Shown here piece after piece: positions 21,940-33,790 of a stretch of 64,000 nucleotides of DNA. Below the pieces are notes generated by a model. It worked only from the letters and a program-made list of their open reading frames with translations. It had not been told where the DNA came from and ran no database searches. This stretch comes from Platanthera guangdongensis (lineage: Eukaryota > Streptophyta > Magnoliopsida > Asparagales > Orchidaceae). Both the position numbers and the translations under genes were made by a program. The DNA lies in NCBI GenBank assembly GCA_039583875.1, contig CM077151.1, forward strand, positions 21,700,766 to 21,764,765, read 5' to 3'. The stretch's first letter is position 1, and every line of letters starts with the position of its first letter.

Positions 21940-23045
21940 TCTATGGACGGCTTGAAGAGTTCCGTCGCCGTTCCTCCGGCTCGAGGGCCGTATTTGGCGA
22001 GTTGGTCAACCTGAGCCCTTTCATCCCTCAGGACGCGTTGAATTGAAAAGCTACGGAACTGCCCGATGATGTCTTTGACCTTCCCTAGGTACAGCTGGAG
22101 GGTGGGCTCCCTCGCTTCAAACTCCCCTTTGATCTGGCCCGCAACCACCATAGAGTCCGTGGAGACCCTAATGTCTTGTATGCCTAGCTCCCGAGCTAAC
22201 CTGAGTCCTGCGATGATCGCCTCATATTCTGCTTGGTTGTTGGTGATCGCGAAGTGGATCTTCAAAGCCTGCTCAATTCTGGTCCCCTCTGGACTTACCA
22301 AAATCATTCCTCCTCCAAAAGAATTTTTTCCTGACGCTCCATCTACCAGTATCTCCCAAGCCGCTCGAGGGGGTGCTTCAACCTCTTGGACCTCAACTAC
22401 GTAATTTGCTAGGAAGTCAGCCACCGCTTGTGCCTTGATGGCAAGCCGAGTAGTAAAAGTGAGGTCGAACTCACTGAGCTCTATCGACCATTTGACCAAC
22501 CTCCCAGAGTGCTCCACCCCCTCCAAGATGCGACGGAGGGGGTGATCCGTCACTACCTGAATGGAATGGGCCTGAAAGTACGACCTAAGCTTCCTGGCTG
22601 ATATGATGAGAGCAAATGCTAGCTTTTCAAGGATGAAGTACCCGAGTTCCGCCTTCTTTAGGACCCTGCTTACGTAATAGATTGGGAACTGCCTTTTCCC
22701 TTCCTCTCGTACAAGAACCGAACTCACAACCCCGATCCCCACTCCCAGGTATAAGAACAAGACCTCCCCGTCCCTCGACCCCTGGAGTAGGGGCGTTCGG
22801 GTGAGTTGTTGCTTTAGATCCTGAAAAGTCTCCTTGCATTCGGGGGTCCATTCGAACTTCTTGCCTCCTCTTAATGTCCGGAAGAAAGGCGAGCATTTTT
22901 CCCCGGCTCGGGAGAGAAACCTGCTTAGTCCGGTCAGCTTGCCGGTGAGACGTTGAACTTCCTTGGTATTTCTTGGAGATTCCAGTTCTAGGATTGCCTT
23001 GACCTTATCGGGATTGGGTTCTACTCCGGATGGGGTAAGGAGATG
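21940..23045 (-). pseudogene. Element 2 reverse transcriptase C-terminus, RNase H and archaeal-like RNase H
   Basis: On the minus strand, from about 23045, LLTPSGVEPNPDK of the reverse transcriptase is followed by the connection domain and Gypsy RNase H (LFLYLGVGIGVVSSVLVREE, YFQAHSIQVVTDHPLRRIL). A second, archaeal-type RNase H then follows (ILVDGASGKNSFGGGMILVS, ITNNQAEYEAIIAGLRLARE, STDSMVV, QLAKYGPRAGG). The dual RNase H is diagnostic of the Tat lineage. The frame is broken near 22770. The upstream part of the reverse transcriptase is at 27725-27912, across the mitochondrial insert. Confidence 0.9.
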
Positions 23046-26000
23046 ATGGTCGGGTACATGATGGGGATGTACGTCTGTCCCTTATTATACACATTTCAAT
23101 AGAGCGCTTGCTAATCCTAACTTGTTTCGCCCGCCTTTCTTGTGGGTTTCCCAACTCAATTGGATATATGGGGTGGGTGATCAGGTCTCACCTTGGAACA
23201 AGCAAATTCCTAGCTAACTACGGCGAGCTACATATGACCGAGTCAATCATACGCCTGATCAATCCTTTGTTACAGACCAACACTCTTGGGCTTAGCAACT
23301 CAGACATCAGAGAAAGGTTAGCGGTCCGTTAATGACTCTTCTTTTGACATAGACAGTCAGGATCAAGTCTACAGTACGCTGGGTACCTAGCGGGTCTTCT
23401 TTCTGTAGTGGGCCTTTTCCATTAGAGACGGGTTGTCTATCTCAAATGAGATAGGCTCGAGCAGAGATCTTTCTTCAAATTAGAGAATAGTCCAGGCATC
23501 TCTCAACAATTACAAGTTCAGGGTGTAAATAGGAGAGAACTCTATCTGTAGGGGCGGGAAAGTCTTCAGAGTTTGAAAAGCCCGGCCGTGCCGTTCAGTA
23601 TCCTATTGGTCAAATCAATGCGTTTTCGAAGATCAGCCTTTTCACGAAATTAGACCGAATTTCGCTTGGATAGCCCGGTCTTTTTCATGCGGCCCAAGCA
23701 AAAAACACGGGGGAGATTGAACGGGTTCAGATGGGGAAGTGATTCGAAAAGCAGCAAGCTTGATTAGTTCATCTATTAGTTCAGTGGGCATATCAAGTTA
23801 TGAAAGAAACTACTTTGCGACATTGATATACAAAGAGATAGAGGAGATTGAGCCATGAGCAAAGAATTCCAGTCTTTTGTTGCTCACGAGGAAGAGGTGC
23901 AAGCAAGTATGAGTCCAATTTCAGGTAAAGTCAGGGCTTGAAAAGGCTAGCCTTTGGCTTTTTCATATTCGAATAATATTCAAACCCAGAATTTGCATTC
24001 CCTTCCCCGAAACGAAGCTGGAACTTTTCTATCTCAATGAACTTCATCCACATGTCAGGTCTCTTTTGCTCAGCTCTTCCCCCTCCGTTTGTTTTCCGGA
24101 TTCACAGCGGAGGAAAGATATCAGAGAAATTCTCCTTAGGTTCCATGGAACTACCAACTAAGAGCGTGTGACCTTAGAACTAGTTCTATTTCGTATGAAA
24201 AAGAAACGAGTGCGAAAGAAGTGGTCTTGGAGTTCACCTGATTCACTTAGTGTACAAGTACAACCGCCATGAGATCCACTCGATAGGCTCTGGACCACGG
24301 AAAAAAGCTCCGTCCCCAGGTGTTAAGCAGACTCCGCCTTTGTTACGTCATATGAATGTCGCAAGATCTGCGGTGACTTGTCTCTTCCTTCTTCGATATT
24401 GCGCTAAAAGCTTCTTATGTCCGGTTTTCCAGTCTTCCTCATTAATTGGCTGCTGCGGAGGATATATCTGTCACTGACTCAGTAGATGTACGAGACAACC
24501 TCTTTCACCGAGTCGGGTGAGTCGCGGGGAGTCCACACGGATTTCTTTATCTCAGTTGATTTCGAAGCGTCATAGATAGAATGGAGTGGGGATAAAAGAG
24601 TCATCACATGAAAGTCAAGAGGGAAAGAGAGATTCGGCTTTAGGGAGTCGTTTCCAGAGGGTGAGAATAGGAAGCTGCTGTTTCGGATTAATGCTAGCTC
24701 AAGATCGTCCAGCGAGCCGCGAGGAAGCTAGGAGTAGACCTGTCAGAGAAGAGCTTCAACAACCCCCCGTACGAAAGCAAAAGAATCCCTCCCCCGAGTA
24801 TTTGACCCTGAACACATAGAGCAGCATACCTAAGACCTAACGCTCTAGAACCAACGGCTACCCCTGGCCAATCCATTTCTTCCTTCCATCGTACGTCAAG
24901 TCAAAGGCATCTTCATCCGGGGGAAGAAAAGAAAGAGCATCTTCAGCTTATGCTTCTCCAGCCAGCACCTCGAATCCTGCAGAACCAACAACAGATGCTT
25001 CTTCAGATACAGCCTCTACCGTGTCTCCTACTGATGCTGCCAATTCTGTTGATTCAGATCCGGATCCTGCTGCTATAGAACCAACAGCCTCAGCCGCGGA
25101 TTCTGCGGATGCAGATTCCCGTGCCAAAACCATCTAAGAGCTTTGAAATCTCTCGAGTTCGACTCTCAAATTCGCATTTTCGGATAACTACCATAACCCA
25201 CATACTTATCCTTCGTTGACAAAGGCCCAGAGCGAAAATGAGGGGAAAATCCCCGCAGCCATCTCGGCAGACAGACATAGCATTCCTCACAGGAGAATAA
25301 GGGAAGACCCTTTACCCATTCCATGGGAACTTTTCCATATAACCTAACTCTCAGACAGGATGGGGAAGGTTCTATAGGGTTCTTTCGCCCGGGTTAGGAA
25401 ATCTCCTCAGTTTAGTCCGAGATGTCGCGAATGCGCTGTCCTTTCCTCTCTATCTTTCGCAGGCTTAGAAATGTTTCTTCCATAGTCTAAGAATGCACGT
25501 TGATCCAGGAATGGAAATCATTTCGGACCTTCGAGAATGAAAGAAGTCCCGATGAGAACAGAACTCTTTCCTTTTAGATAAAGAAATTCTTGAGAGTTAA
25601 CCGAGGATATCCACATATGGATATAAGAAGCAGCTAACAACACAGAAAAATGAACCTCACCTGTAGATCCGGATTATATAATTGCATACCTATCAGCAGG
25701 AGCAGTACTTCCGAGCCACTTGAGAGCTTGTAGTTGCGGATCGATCTCTAAGATGGAGTTGATTCCACGGACGTAGAGCGTCATAGCCGGGATTACCCTG
25801 TGAAAAAACCGCCCCATCAGTTGACAGTCTTTATCCAGTCGATGAAGATCCAATTCCCTAGTTCACAAGCTCTTCCATATCTTCCGGCAGCAGTTGATTG
25901 AAGAGGTTCTTATGTAGTCTATCTATAGAACTATCCCATAGCTAGAGCTGCACCTCTTAGACTAACAATATCTGAAGTAGAAGGGGGCTATGCTATGAAA

Positions 26001-27724
26001 GGGTGGTCCCCACCAAGTCAAGAAAAAGCCAAAATTTGAGTAGCGGCAGACATGGGAAATCAACTTGGCGCTTGTAGATAGAGAGCAAGATGAGGCCATT
26101 CCTGTAGTAAAGCATCAATATTCTAATTAGAAAGAAAGATTCTACTTTATGTGATACAAGGGGATCCCCGCTTCGTAAGCCCTTGGATCATGATTGATGC
26201 GGTCTCGCCGGGAATTGAATATTGAATTGGCACAAGTTAGTTACCCCCCATCTTCTGCTTTGACTCTCCTTATACCTATAGGATAGGTACCACAAAAACC
26301 CTAAACCGCTCTATATGTCCCCTTTCCACGCCTTCCCCGCTCTTCCCGATATGGCTTCTTTCAACTCATTCATCTTTGTTGGACCCGGATACTTCCTATC
26401 TCAGTCTCAGGCGAATTCATCATAATCCGCGATCAGACATCGTATTGATGGCGCCACACTTGACTTTGGGAGCCTCCTTGAAGCTCACCCGAAACTCTCG
26501 CTCGAATTGGCTAAAATCACATGCTTACTCATTTGGACGTTCTTGGTTTGCATCGCATAGGCCATTTGAAAGCGAGTGGAATTTCTTCTTGATATTCTCC
26601 ATTGACACCCTTTCATGTCGGAGACCACCTCTGTCACGGCTTCGATATCATCAACAGGACTGATAATGGATGTCAAATGCTTTTTTTCAGTTAGTACAGC
26701 TCTTTTCGGACTTGCTTGGCTAAGACAAGAATCTTAGACAAGGAGAAGAACGACAAATACAATTGCACAAAAATAGAAGCTCTGTCATCCTTCTGTAATA
26801 TCCCTCTTCTATGTAAAGATGGGATGATACGAGGGTAACCGCTCCTATTATGATACATAATTTAGATCATGGAGGGATGGCTGAGTGGCTTAAGGCATTG
26901 GTTTGCTAAATCGACATACAATCAAATTGTATCATGGAATTCCCATTTTACACTACCATTACTAAACCTATCGAGATTCTTTGGAACTGTAAAGGTAGCT
27001 ATTGCTGTTTGCTGTAAGAGCTAGAAAATGGAGATCTAGTAAGATAACATAGAATCCGGAAATGTTTTTTGAGCAGTTTCTAAGGTTCCTTATTCCCTCG
27101 TTATCTCCTCATCTTCTTCCCTGCCCCGCTATCCAATCTAATTAACCAGAAATTCGAACATATCCAGACTTTTAGACCAAGCTTTCAAGATTAAGGGTGC
27201 CCTAGCTAGTTCAAGTTCTCTAGGGACCTTTCGCCAATACATGAGTCAGAGAAGAAAGAACGACTATAGCTTCCATCGTGACATCCAATCTGACCGAATC
27301 TCTATGTGCAAGCAGGCGAGCGAAGTGAAGTCGGCCGTTAATCTGCCCAAGACAAGACCTTTTTGGAGGACCATACATTATGCTCGCCTGGCTTTTGTTT
27401 ACTTCTACAGGATAAGAAACCAAGGCCATGCACTACTACTATATGAATATGAATGAATCGCATCCATAGTAGTCTATGGTCTGACAATACAGATACAGGG
27501 CCTCTCGGACATAAACCACCAATAGCAGATCCAAATGAAATTCGTTCTCCAGATCGAGATCCTTTCAGATCCGGTTACTGAGCCATAACCATAAGCACTT
27601 TGATTCACCAATCAGGGATGCCATCACTGCTTGCTTCTCGCCTTACTTGATAGCACGTGGGATATCAAGGTCCTTTCTGACGATCCTCGATCACTAGCCT
27701 ACGCAGATGAGCTGCAACGCTGGC
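23046..27724. mobile_element. Probable mitochondrial DNA insertion (NUMT) splitting element 2
   Basis: About 4.7 kb with uniform composition unlike its neighbours, no retroelement coding, and the look of plant mitochondrial intergenic DNA. The strongest anchor is a mitochondrial-type tRNA-Ser(GCU) copy at 26871-26950. The flanks are the two halves of one reverse transcriptase, cut after the GANRG segment (27725) and resuming at LLTPSG (23045), with roughly ten bases missing. No intact mitochondrial protein gene was recognised; short open frames such as 25133-24948 are low-complexity and not convincing. Confidence 0.7.
26871..26950 (+). pseudogene. Mitochondrial tRNA-Ser(GCU)-like pseudogene
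   Basis: GGAGGGATGGCTGAGTGGCT begins a class II tRNA; the D-arm and an anticodon loop TTTGCTAAA (anticodon GCT) are present, followed by a long variable arm with a CATACAAT...ATTGTATC stem. The T-arm is damaged (GGAATTCCC in place of a normal GGTTCGAATCC-type loop) and the 3' acceptor strand no longer pairs. Non-functional, but a good marker for a mitochondrial origin. Confidence 0.8.
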
Positions 27725-27912
27725 TTCCCCTATTGGCTCCAAAGATAAATTTTAAGGGGTTGAGTTTCATCTTATATTTCCTTAAGGTTACAAAAGTTTC
27801 CACAAGGTCCAAGATATGAGACCTGAGATCTCGACTTTGATCTGGTCGTCCACATAAACTTCGACTCTGCTCTCGGAAGATCATCCATCATTCTTTGATA
27901 AGTTGCCCCGCA
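27725..27912 (-). pseudogene. Upstream reverse transcriptase fragment of element 2
   Basis: On the minus strand this matches the ATYQRMMD segment, the YVDD-bearing block (with a frameshift), and DLVETFVTLRKYKMKLNPLK followed by FIFGANRG. It ends exactly where the sequence at 23045 resumes. Upstream homology stops near 27912, so a second truncation removed gag, protease and the N-terminal reverse transcriptase. Confidence 0.85.
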
Positions 27913-28589
27913 TGGGCCCTGGCCTGGTGGCAAGCATTGGCGGTACACCAGCGGCAAGCACTGGAAGCAAGCATTGACAACAAACACTGATGACAAACAC
28001 TGGTGGCAGGGCGACAGTGCGCGAGGAGCCGGGCAATCTCGCGAAAGCAGAGAAGTGGAGCTCGCACAAGAAAACTTCGTCGGTGTGGCTAGCAAAAAAA
28101 GAGTTTGCGCGAGTTTGGCGAGCTGACGCAGGAAGAAGCCTCAGCGACAAGGAGTTACGAACAGGAGCCCTGCCGGGTAAGAGAACTTGCGGGAAATCGC
28201 TCTGGGCGGTCAGACAATACTCGGCAAGCAGGAGCAAAGGACGCGTCAAGGAGCGCAAGGATCGAAAAGTGCGACTAGGAGGAGCTGGGCAAGCTGCAAA
28301 TCAAGGTCTGCGGCCAGGAGGAGCTATGGAGAATCGCCCGATGTCAGACAGGTGGGTCCCAGAGTGGCAGTGAGGAAATACTATAAAATAGCGAACGAAA
28401 GGAGGGGTCGGGCAGGAGGCGTAGAACTGCAGTTAGAAAAGAACACGCTGCCCAAACAGACGGGAGGCACGTGAGTGAGCAAGACCACCAAAATTTAATT
28501 TTTAGGATCCATGTGCATTGATACCGCTTTCAACATCTACGTAGAAGTATTTGTACATTTATATAGGAAGAGAAAAGGGAGAAGGAATC
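27913..28589. other. Unassigned GC-rich segment
   Basis: Begins with short imperfect repeats of GGCAAGCACTGG type (27915-28015), then purine-rich sequence with an ATACTATAAAATAG TATA-like motif near 28380. No protein homology recognised. Possibly part of an LTR or untranslated leader of an unrelated element. Confidence 0.3.
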
Positions 28590-30155
28590 TGATGCGGCCT
28601 CAGCACCTGCCCTCCACCCTGAGTCCCACCAGGGGTGGAGTCAGCACCACTTTCATCAGGGCGCGGCCCGTACACCCCAACTGCACCATGACGGTTGTTG
28701 AGGCCGGGGCTTCCCTGACCTCCTAGATAAGAGGCCCACCAGCACTGGGCAGGTTGGGTGATGAGAGCGTGGTGAAGGGCCTCTTATCCAGGGGACCAAC
28801 CCCGTCCTCAACAACATGGTGGTGATTTCATGGCGGAGAGCGGTTGGGGTTGTACGGGCGCGGCCCTGATGAAAGCTGTTTGGTGCTGACTCCACAGGGT
28901 GGCGGGCAGGTGCCGATCATAAAGTGTTGTTGTAGAAAAGTATGAAAAGGGAGAAATAAAAAGGAATTATTTATTATTTATTTCCAGCACAAGTATTGGT
29001 ACTCGATCCCCCGACCTGCCTCCTGGAGTCCCACCAGGGGGCCCACCTGGAGTCAGATTTCATCAGGTCCGCGGCCCGTAGACCCCAACCAAATCTCCGT
29101 CAAATCACCACCATGAGCCAGGGCTCGATTCCTAGATAAGAGGCCTTAACTCTCATCACCAACTGATCCGTGAATCAGTTGGTGATGAGAGCACTGGTTA
29201 AGGCCTCTTATCTAGGAGGTCAGGGGATCGAGCCCCGGCCTCATGCCGCATGTGGTGATTCCATGGCGGAGCTGGTTGGGGTGTACGCGCCGTGACCCTG
29301 ATGAAATCCGCCTGGTGCTGACTCCAGGTGGGCCCCCTGGTGGGACTCCAGGGTGGCGGGCAGGTGCTGATGCCTGAGCCACATCATAAAAGTGCACTTT
29401 ATGATGTAGGACGAACGTCACACCCGCCTGCCACCCTGGAGTCCCACCAGGGGTCCCACCATGGAGTTGCACCATGGCGGCTTTATCAGGCCCGTGGGCC
29501 GTACACCCCAACCCATCCACGACCCCACAACCGAGTCGATAGGTTGTGAGGCCAGGCTCGATCCCTCGACCTCCTTATAAAGAGCTTTCCTGCAAGCTCC
29601 CATCACCAACTGATCCGCGGATCAGTTGGTGATGAGAGCGCTGGTGAAGGCCACTTATCTAGGAGGTCAGGGGATCGAGCCCCGACCTCAACAACCTGCC
29701 GCATGGTGGTGATTCCATGGCGGAGAGCTGGTTGGAGTGTACGGGTCGCGGCCCTGATGAAAGCCTCATGGTGCTGACTCCAGGTGGGCCCCCTGGTGGG
29801 ACTCCAGGGTGGCGGGAGGTGCTAATGCCTGTGCCGCATCATAAAAGTGCACTTTTATGATGCAGGGCAAACGTCACACCCGTCTGCCACCCTGGAGTCC
29901 CACCAGGGGGCCCACCATGGCGTCGCACCATGCGGATCAGTTGGTGATGGGAGCTTGTAGGAAAGATCTTTATCAAGGAGGTCGGGGGATCGAGCCCTGG
30001 TCTCAATAACCTATCGGCTCTGTTGTGGGGCCAGTGATGGGTTGGGGTGTACGGCGCGCGGGCCTGATAAAGCCGCGATAGTGCGACGCCATGGTGGACC
30101 CCCTGGTGGGACTCCAGGGTGGCAGGAGGGTGTGACGTTCGTCCTGCATCAGAAT
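28590..30155. repeat. Array of inverted SINE-like (tRNA-derived) modules
   Basis: At least three head-to-head inverted pairs centred near 28750, 29175 and 29618, plus a foldback unit at about 29866-30152. Each arm carries an A-box-like ATCAGTTGGTGATGAGAG and a B-box-like GGGGATCGAGCCCC, then a tail with GTACACCCCAAC and CACCCTGGAGTCCCACCAGG. Tails also meet in near-perfect palindromes (29385-29408 and 29845-29875, around aaaagtgcactttt). The palindromes can fold into long hairpins. Related copies lie at 42095-42660. Confidence 0.75.
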
Positions 30156-30661
30156 GTGCATCGCATCAATGGGTGGTCAGCTCTCCACTACCAATCCTGC
30201 AACTGAAAATGCTGCTGATCCCATCAATGAAGAGAAAGTTTAACTCATTCTCAAATAAGCTGGTGTTAAAGAAACCACTAGGAAAAAATAACAGACGCTT
30301 AATGATGCAAATGTAATAATATATTCATCTACTTTTGGGGAAAATTTGGCCTCAAGTTCATCTATTTTTAAGAATAACATTTTTAATTGAAAAATTATGA
30401 GATCACATCCAACACATTGTCAACACACATATCTTACCATACTGACACTGTTGAAAAATGTGTGCTTTTTGCAGGACCTTCTAAATGAAGAAAACATAAG
30501 GTTCATTAAAAGTTACAAGTTTGGCATTCATAAAGCGGAAGTAAAAATCCTTTGTTGTCAGCATGGGTATATAATCCTACATTTCTGTCTAGTGTGTGGA
30601 CGTTTCTAGAGGGTGAGGAAAAGGGATAAATTCCCAGAAGGCAAAAAATCGAGGAACTTAC
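30156..30661 (-). other. SS3 intron sequence downstream of the last exon
   Basis: AT-rich sequence beginning (minus strand) with the GTAAG donor at 30661-30657. The next SS3 exon, which should begin with the second glycine of the KTGG motif, is not found here or elsewhere in the window. Confidence 0.5.
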
Positions 30662-30773
30662 CTCCTGTTTTTCGAACAACTGGAATAGAGCCGTATCTCA
30701 TGGCAACGAGTTGAGTTAAGCCGCACGGTTCAAAAACTGACGGGACGAGAATAAAGTCGGCACCTGCATATAT
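30662..30773 (-). CDS. SS3: Starch synthase III exon: ADP-glucose binding region
   Basis: A 112-bp exon encoding [20 protein letters not shown] and [17 protein letters not shown]. It includes the catalytic-loop glutamate in FEPCG and the start of the C-terminal KTGG motif of glycogen/starch synthases (GT5). The acceptor TAG lies at 30774-30776 and the donor GTAAG at 30661-30657; it ends in phase 1, splitting the glycine of KTGG. It follows the exon at 30876 after a 102-bp intron. No stops or frameshifts. The protein acts in plastids, elongating amylopectin chains from ADP-glucose. Confidence 0.93.
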
Positions 30774-30875
30774 CTATAAAACACAAGAAAGTAGAGCAGA
30801 AAGACATCACAAATTCACCAGTTGAGAGTTTTTTGAGATTCCAAGTGATGTTCAAAACAGCCAGTTAAATTTTAC

Positions 30876-31007
30876 CAAGTGCGAAAGAGGTTCATCATAT
30901 GTCAAACAAAGTCTCACACGATCAGAGTGCGATGAATGCAATTGATTTGCCAAGGCAGCAAAATCATTTTGTATGCGAGGATCTGGAGCGGATCCAAGAA
31001 GAACAAC
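30876..31007 (-). CDS. SS3: Starch synthase III exon: VVLLGSAPDPRIQ
   Basis: A 132-bp, phase-0 exon of 44 codons reading VVLLGSAPDPRIQNDFAALA and then RLCLTYDEPLSHL, typical of the GT-B C-terminal Rossmann domain of plant SSIII. Acceptor ...TTTAG lies beyond 31007 and donor GTAAA at 30875-30871. Both short neighbouring introns are intact. Confidence 0.95.
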
Positions 31008-31186
31008 CTAAATAAAAAGGTTTTAGCAGATTATTAGATGGAAAGAGAAACAAAGTGGTGAGACCTGAGGAATATATGAAGCAACATCTTAATCAGCTTC
31101 AAAATTTCTGCTTTTTAGAAACTATTTGTCATGGGTGTTTGGAAATAAATATTAAACTTCAACTAAACAAAATATAAGGGGAAAAC

Positions 31187-31369
31187 CTGCCCATTGCGTT
31201 CCAGCGTTCGCCAAATAGCATGTTTAATGAGGTGGATTCCTTTCTGGACAGTTAAACGAGTGATAATTCCTACCAATGGATGATCAGATTTCTTCAAGCC
31301 AAGCCTCTGCTGCAATGCTTCTTTGGCAGCCTTCTTACCCTCAGCAGAATTTTCTGAAGTATAAGACAC
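31187..31369 (-). CDS. SS3: Starch synthase III exon: TRLT..KGIHLIKHA
   Basis: A 183-bp, phase-0 exon of 61 codons: VSYTSENSAEGKKAAKEALQ, LGLKKSDHPLVGIITRLT, KGIHLIKHAIWRTLERNGQ. This is the segment joining the N- and C-terminal GT-B domains. Acceptor CAACACAG lies just beyond 31369 and donor GTTTTC at 31186-31181. Its upstream partner exon ends FNDNFIP at 63747, so the intron between them is 32,377 bp. Frame and phase match exactly across the gap. Confidence 0.95.
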
Positions 31370-32899
31370 CTGTGTTGAAATCAAATTGCAGCCAATAATC
31401 AAATATTATTAAAAAATATATTAATGTAAAATATAACAGATAAATGCTAAGTTCCAATCTGGCCTTTGTAAAGAAACTAGGAGGTTCTCTAGTGCAATGA
31501 AAGAAGATACATGGCCGTATCGATCAACGGATATCTAAATTGGAGCGGCGAGTAAGTAGGGAGCCTACTCGGAAGATCGAGATCGGGAGAGCCAAACTGC
31601 AGAAGCCAGATTGGAGAAATCTACTAGCCCTAACAAATCTGCAAGTTAAATCAATCTAGACATTAACAGAGAGCTCACCAAAGACAGAACCAGCCTCCAC
31701 AAAGGACGATTCTATTGTTAGATAGCTCATTCATATCTAATTCGGCGGCCCGAGCGATTAACTCATTAATCGAAGCGGTTTACAAATTGTTCAATTGTTC
31801 TATTGTTAGATAGCAACAATTTGAATGTGTAATTAGCTAATTCCCGCTGAACTGAAAAAGAACTAATTCTTTGAGGTGGAATAATCACATCACATCATAC
31901 ATGTAACCATCAGATCGCTTTCACGGATCTCTAAGCACCAACACAATATGACCATACATTTGCATTCACGGCTTGATAGCATCCATTTACCCATGGGTCG
32001 ACTGACCTGCCACCATTCATAGAGCGACTACAGGAACACAATAATCCTGCTTTACAACACATCACATATGATCTCTCGCTTCGGGACATGTATCACCCAT
32101 TAAGAGGCTTTCTCGGGAGGGCCCCGAGATGGCATGATGACTGAAATGTTCATCCTGCTCATCTAGCTAACCACCTTGCTTGTCTCAACGAATGCCACAT
32201 GCCGACTCCCTTCTCCCACTTTTCTCTTCCCTCGCGCTTCTTTCCTCTCGCGCCATATGTTGCTCACCGAGAAGGCCACTTACAGATCACTCCAGCTTCA
32301 TTACCGAGAAGCCATCGGCTAAGTGTAAATTGTCTTATTTCCACTAAGTACGCCTTTCCAAAACCTCCCGCTCCATACCGACGGTAGACGCGCTACCTTC
32401 ACCATTTATGAAGGCAAATCACTATCCACATGCTTTCAACGAGCGGAGTTCCAATCCTGCAACCAAAAAAGTTCTTTTTGGAAAGGGCATTTACAACACT
32501 CCTTGTATGATTGAATCCATCACGTTGAGTCAAATATTGCCATTTGCGACGACAACGGTGATGATGATGGCGTCGTGGAAGGGTTCCCGGTGGAAGGGTT
32601 CCCCAACGAGCACTAGGTATGCTTGGGAGAATGAAATAGTTCCCATCGAGATGGGTTGCATCACGAGGATGGCGAGAGCAACTTCACTTGTTCATACCTG
32701 CATCATGTTGGATCGGCTCTGCGCTTCCAAACCGAGACCTCCATTGACAGTCTCAACATCAAATTAGGCTCTTGAGGAGCAACATGAAAAGTCCCGGCCT
32801 TATCACTTATTTTCTCCTTTCCATGGACAAAGGAGGATTTCACCAAGAACTCTTGTAGCTTACCTTCCTGCAACAACCGGTGGAGGAACTCCTTCAGCT
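31370..32899 (-). other. SS3 intron and unassigned transposon-like sequence
   Basis: 31370-31500 looks like native AT-rich intron. 31500-32900 has mixed composition with no clear protein. Short charged reading frames near 32400-32770 are not recognisable. It may include ends of element 6, but no terminal repeats were found. Confidence 0.35.
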
Positions 32900-33790
32900 G
32901 CTAAAACTCATCAGTAATGTAGCCTGTCTCCAGACGATATTCACATTACATCTTTATTCCGAGGGCAAAGCGGAACGTGCATGGGAGGAGGTGATCTGAA
33001 GAAATTGGAGGGGTGAATTGCTGCAACAATCTGTGCCAAGGGCAAGTTCAGCGCGGAAAGGTTGACTTCACGAGTTGGATGGATACTTGGTGGACAATTC
33101 ATTGGTGGAGTATGTCGTGGGGTCGGGGGTGCATCTTGGCCAACATGATTGAAATACTGGTGGTAGACCAGGCCTTCACCAGACCCCTTCTCTCTTCGAA
33201 GGACGAGGAACTGTGGGGAAAATGGGTCGATACTAGGGGGTCAGCCATACCTTCTTTCGCGTCCATGTACCGATTGACGAGCTCCAAAGCTTGGGAAAAA
33301 ATTGTTATTGATATTTAAATAAACCAATTGCGAAGTCCACATATGAGATCGACTAACAAAATATTTCCATCCGCTGACAACACTCCAGTTTTTGCCTATT
33401 GGAATCGAGTGACATAATCCCGCAATGATTCATGGTCGCCTTGCCACAAATCCAATAGATGGCCAGGGTCCATGCTTAATCTCTTCGAACTGACAAAGTT
33501 CGAACTGACAAAGTTCGAGGCCAGCAAACCTTTGAACTCTTCGTAGCTTGTGATGCTTCAAGCTGGCAGACCAAAGAACTAATCTATCGCCAATCCTTCT
33601 AGTGTAGCAAACTGGAGTCGAAACTTCAGTCTCCTGATAGATTTTTGGTGGCTAGAGTAAACTTGAAATGCATCAAATGTGTATTCAGGTCCTCATTCCC
33701 GTTAGGCACCAGTAGTATGGGCTGCCAAAAATTCGTTAAAAAGGAAGCATCCTGAATTTTAGCAGAAAAAGAGGCTAAGAATTCATGATC
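32900..33790 (-). pseudogene. Decayed Tat-like gag fragment
   Basis: Broken minus-strand frames match a plant Gypsy gag: NGNEDLNTHLMHFK, then HESLRDYVTRFQ-like and LVNRYMDAKEGMADP. Many stops and frameshifts. Its strand is opposite to the pol remnant at 34790-37985, so the two halves are inverted relative to each other or come from different elements. Confidence 0.55.

Noticed and set aside
24948..25133. Ala/Glu/Ser-rich minus-strand frame in the mitochondrial-like insert
   Set aside because: Low-complexity reading without homology. Nothing like a known mitochondrial gene.
26871..26950. Functional nuclear tRNA-Ser
   Set aside because: The T-arm and acceptor 3' strand are damaged and the sequence is of mitochondrial type, so it is scored as a pseudogene.
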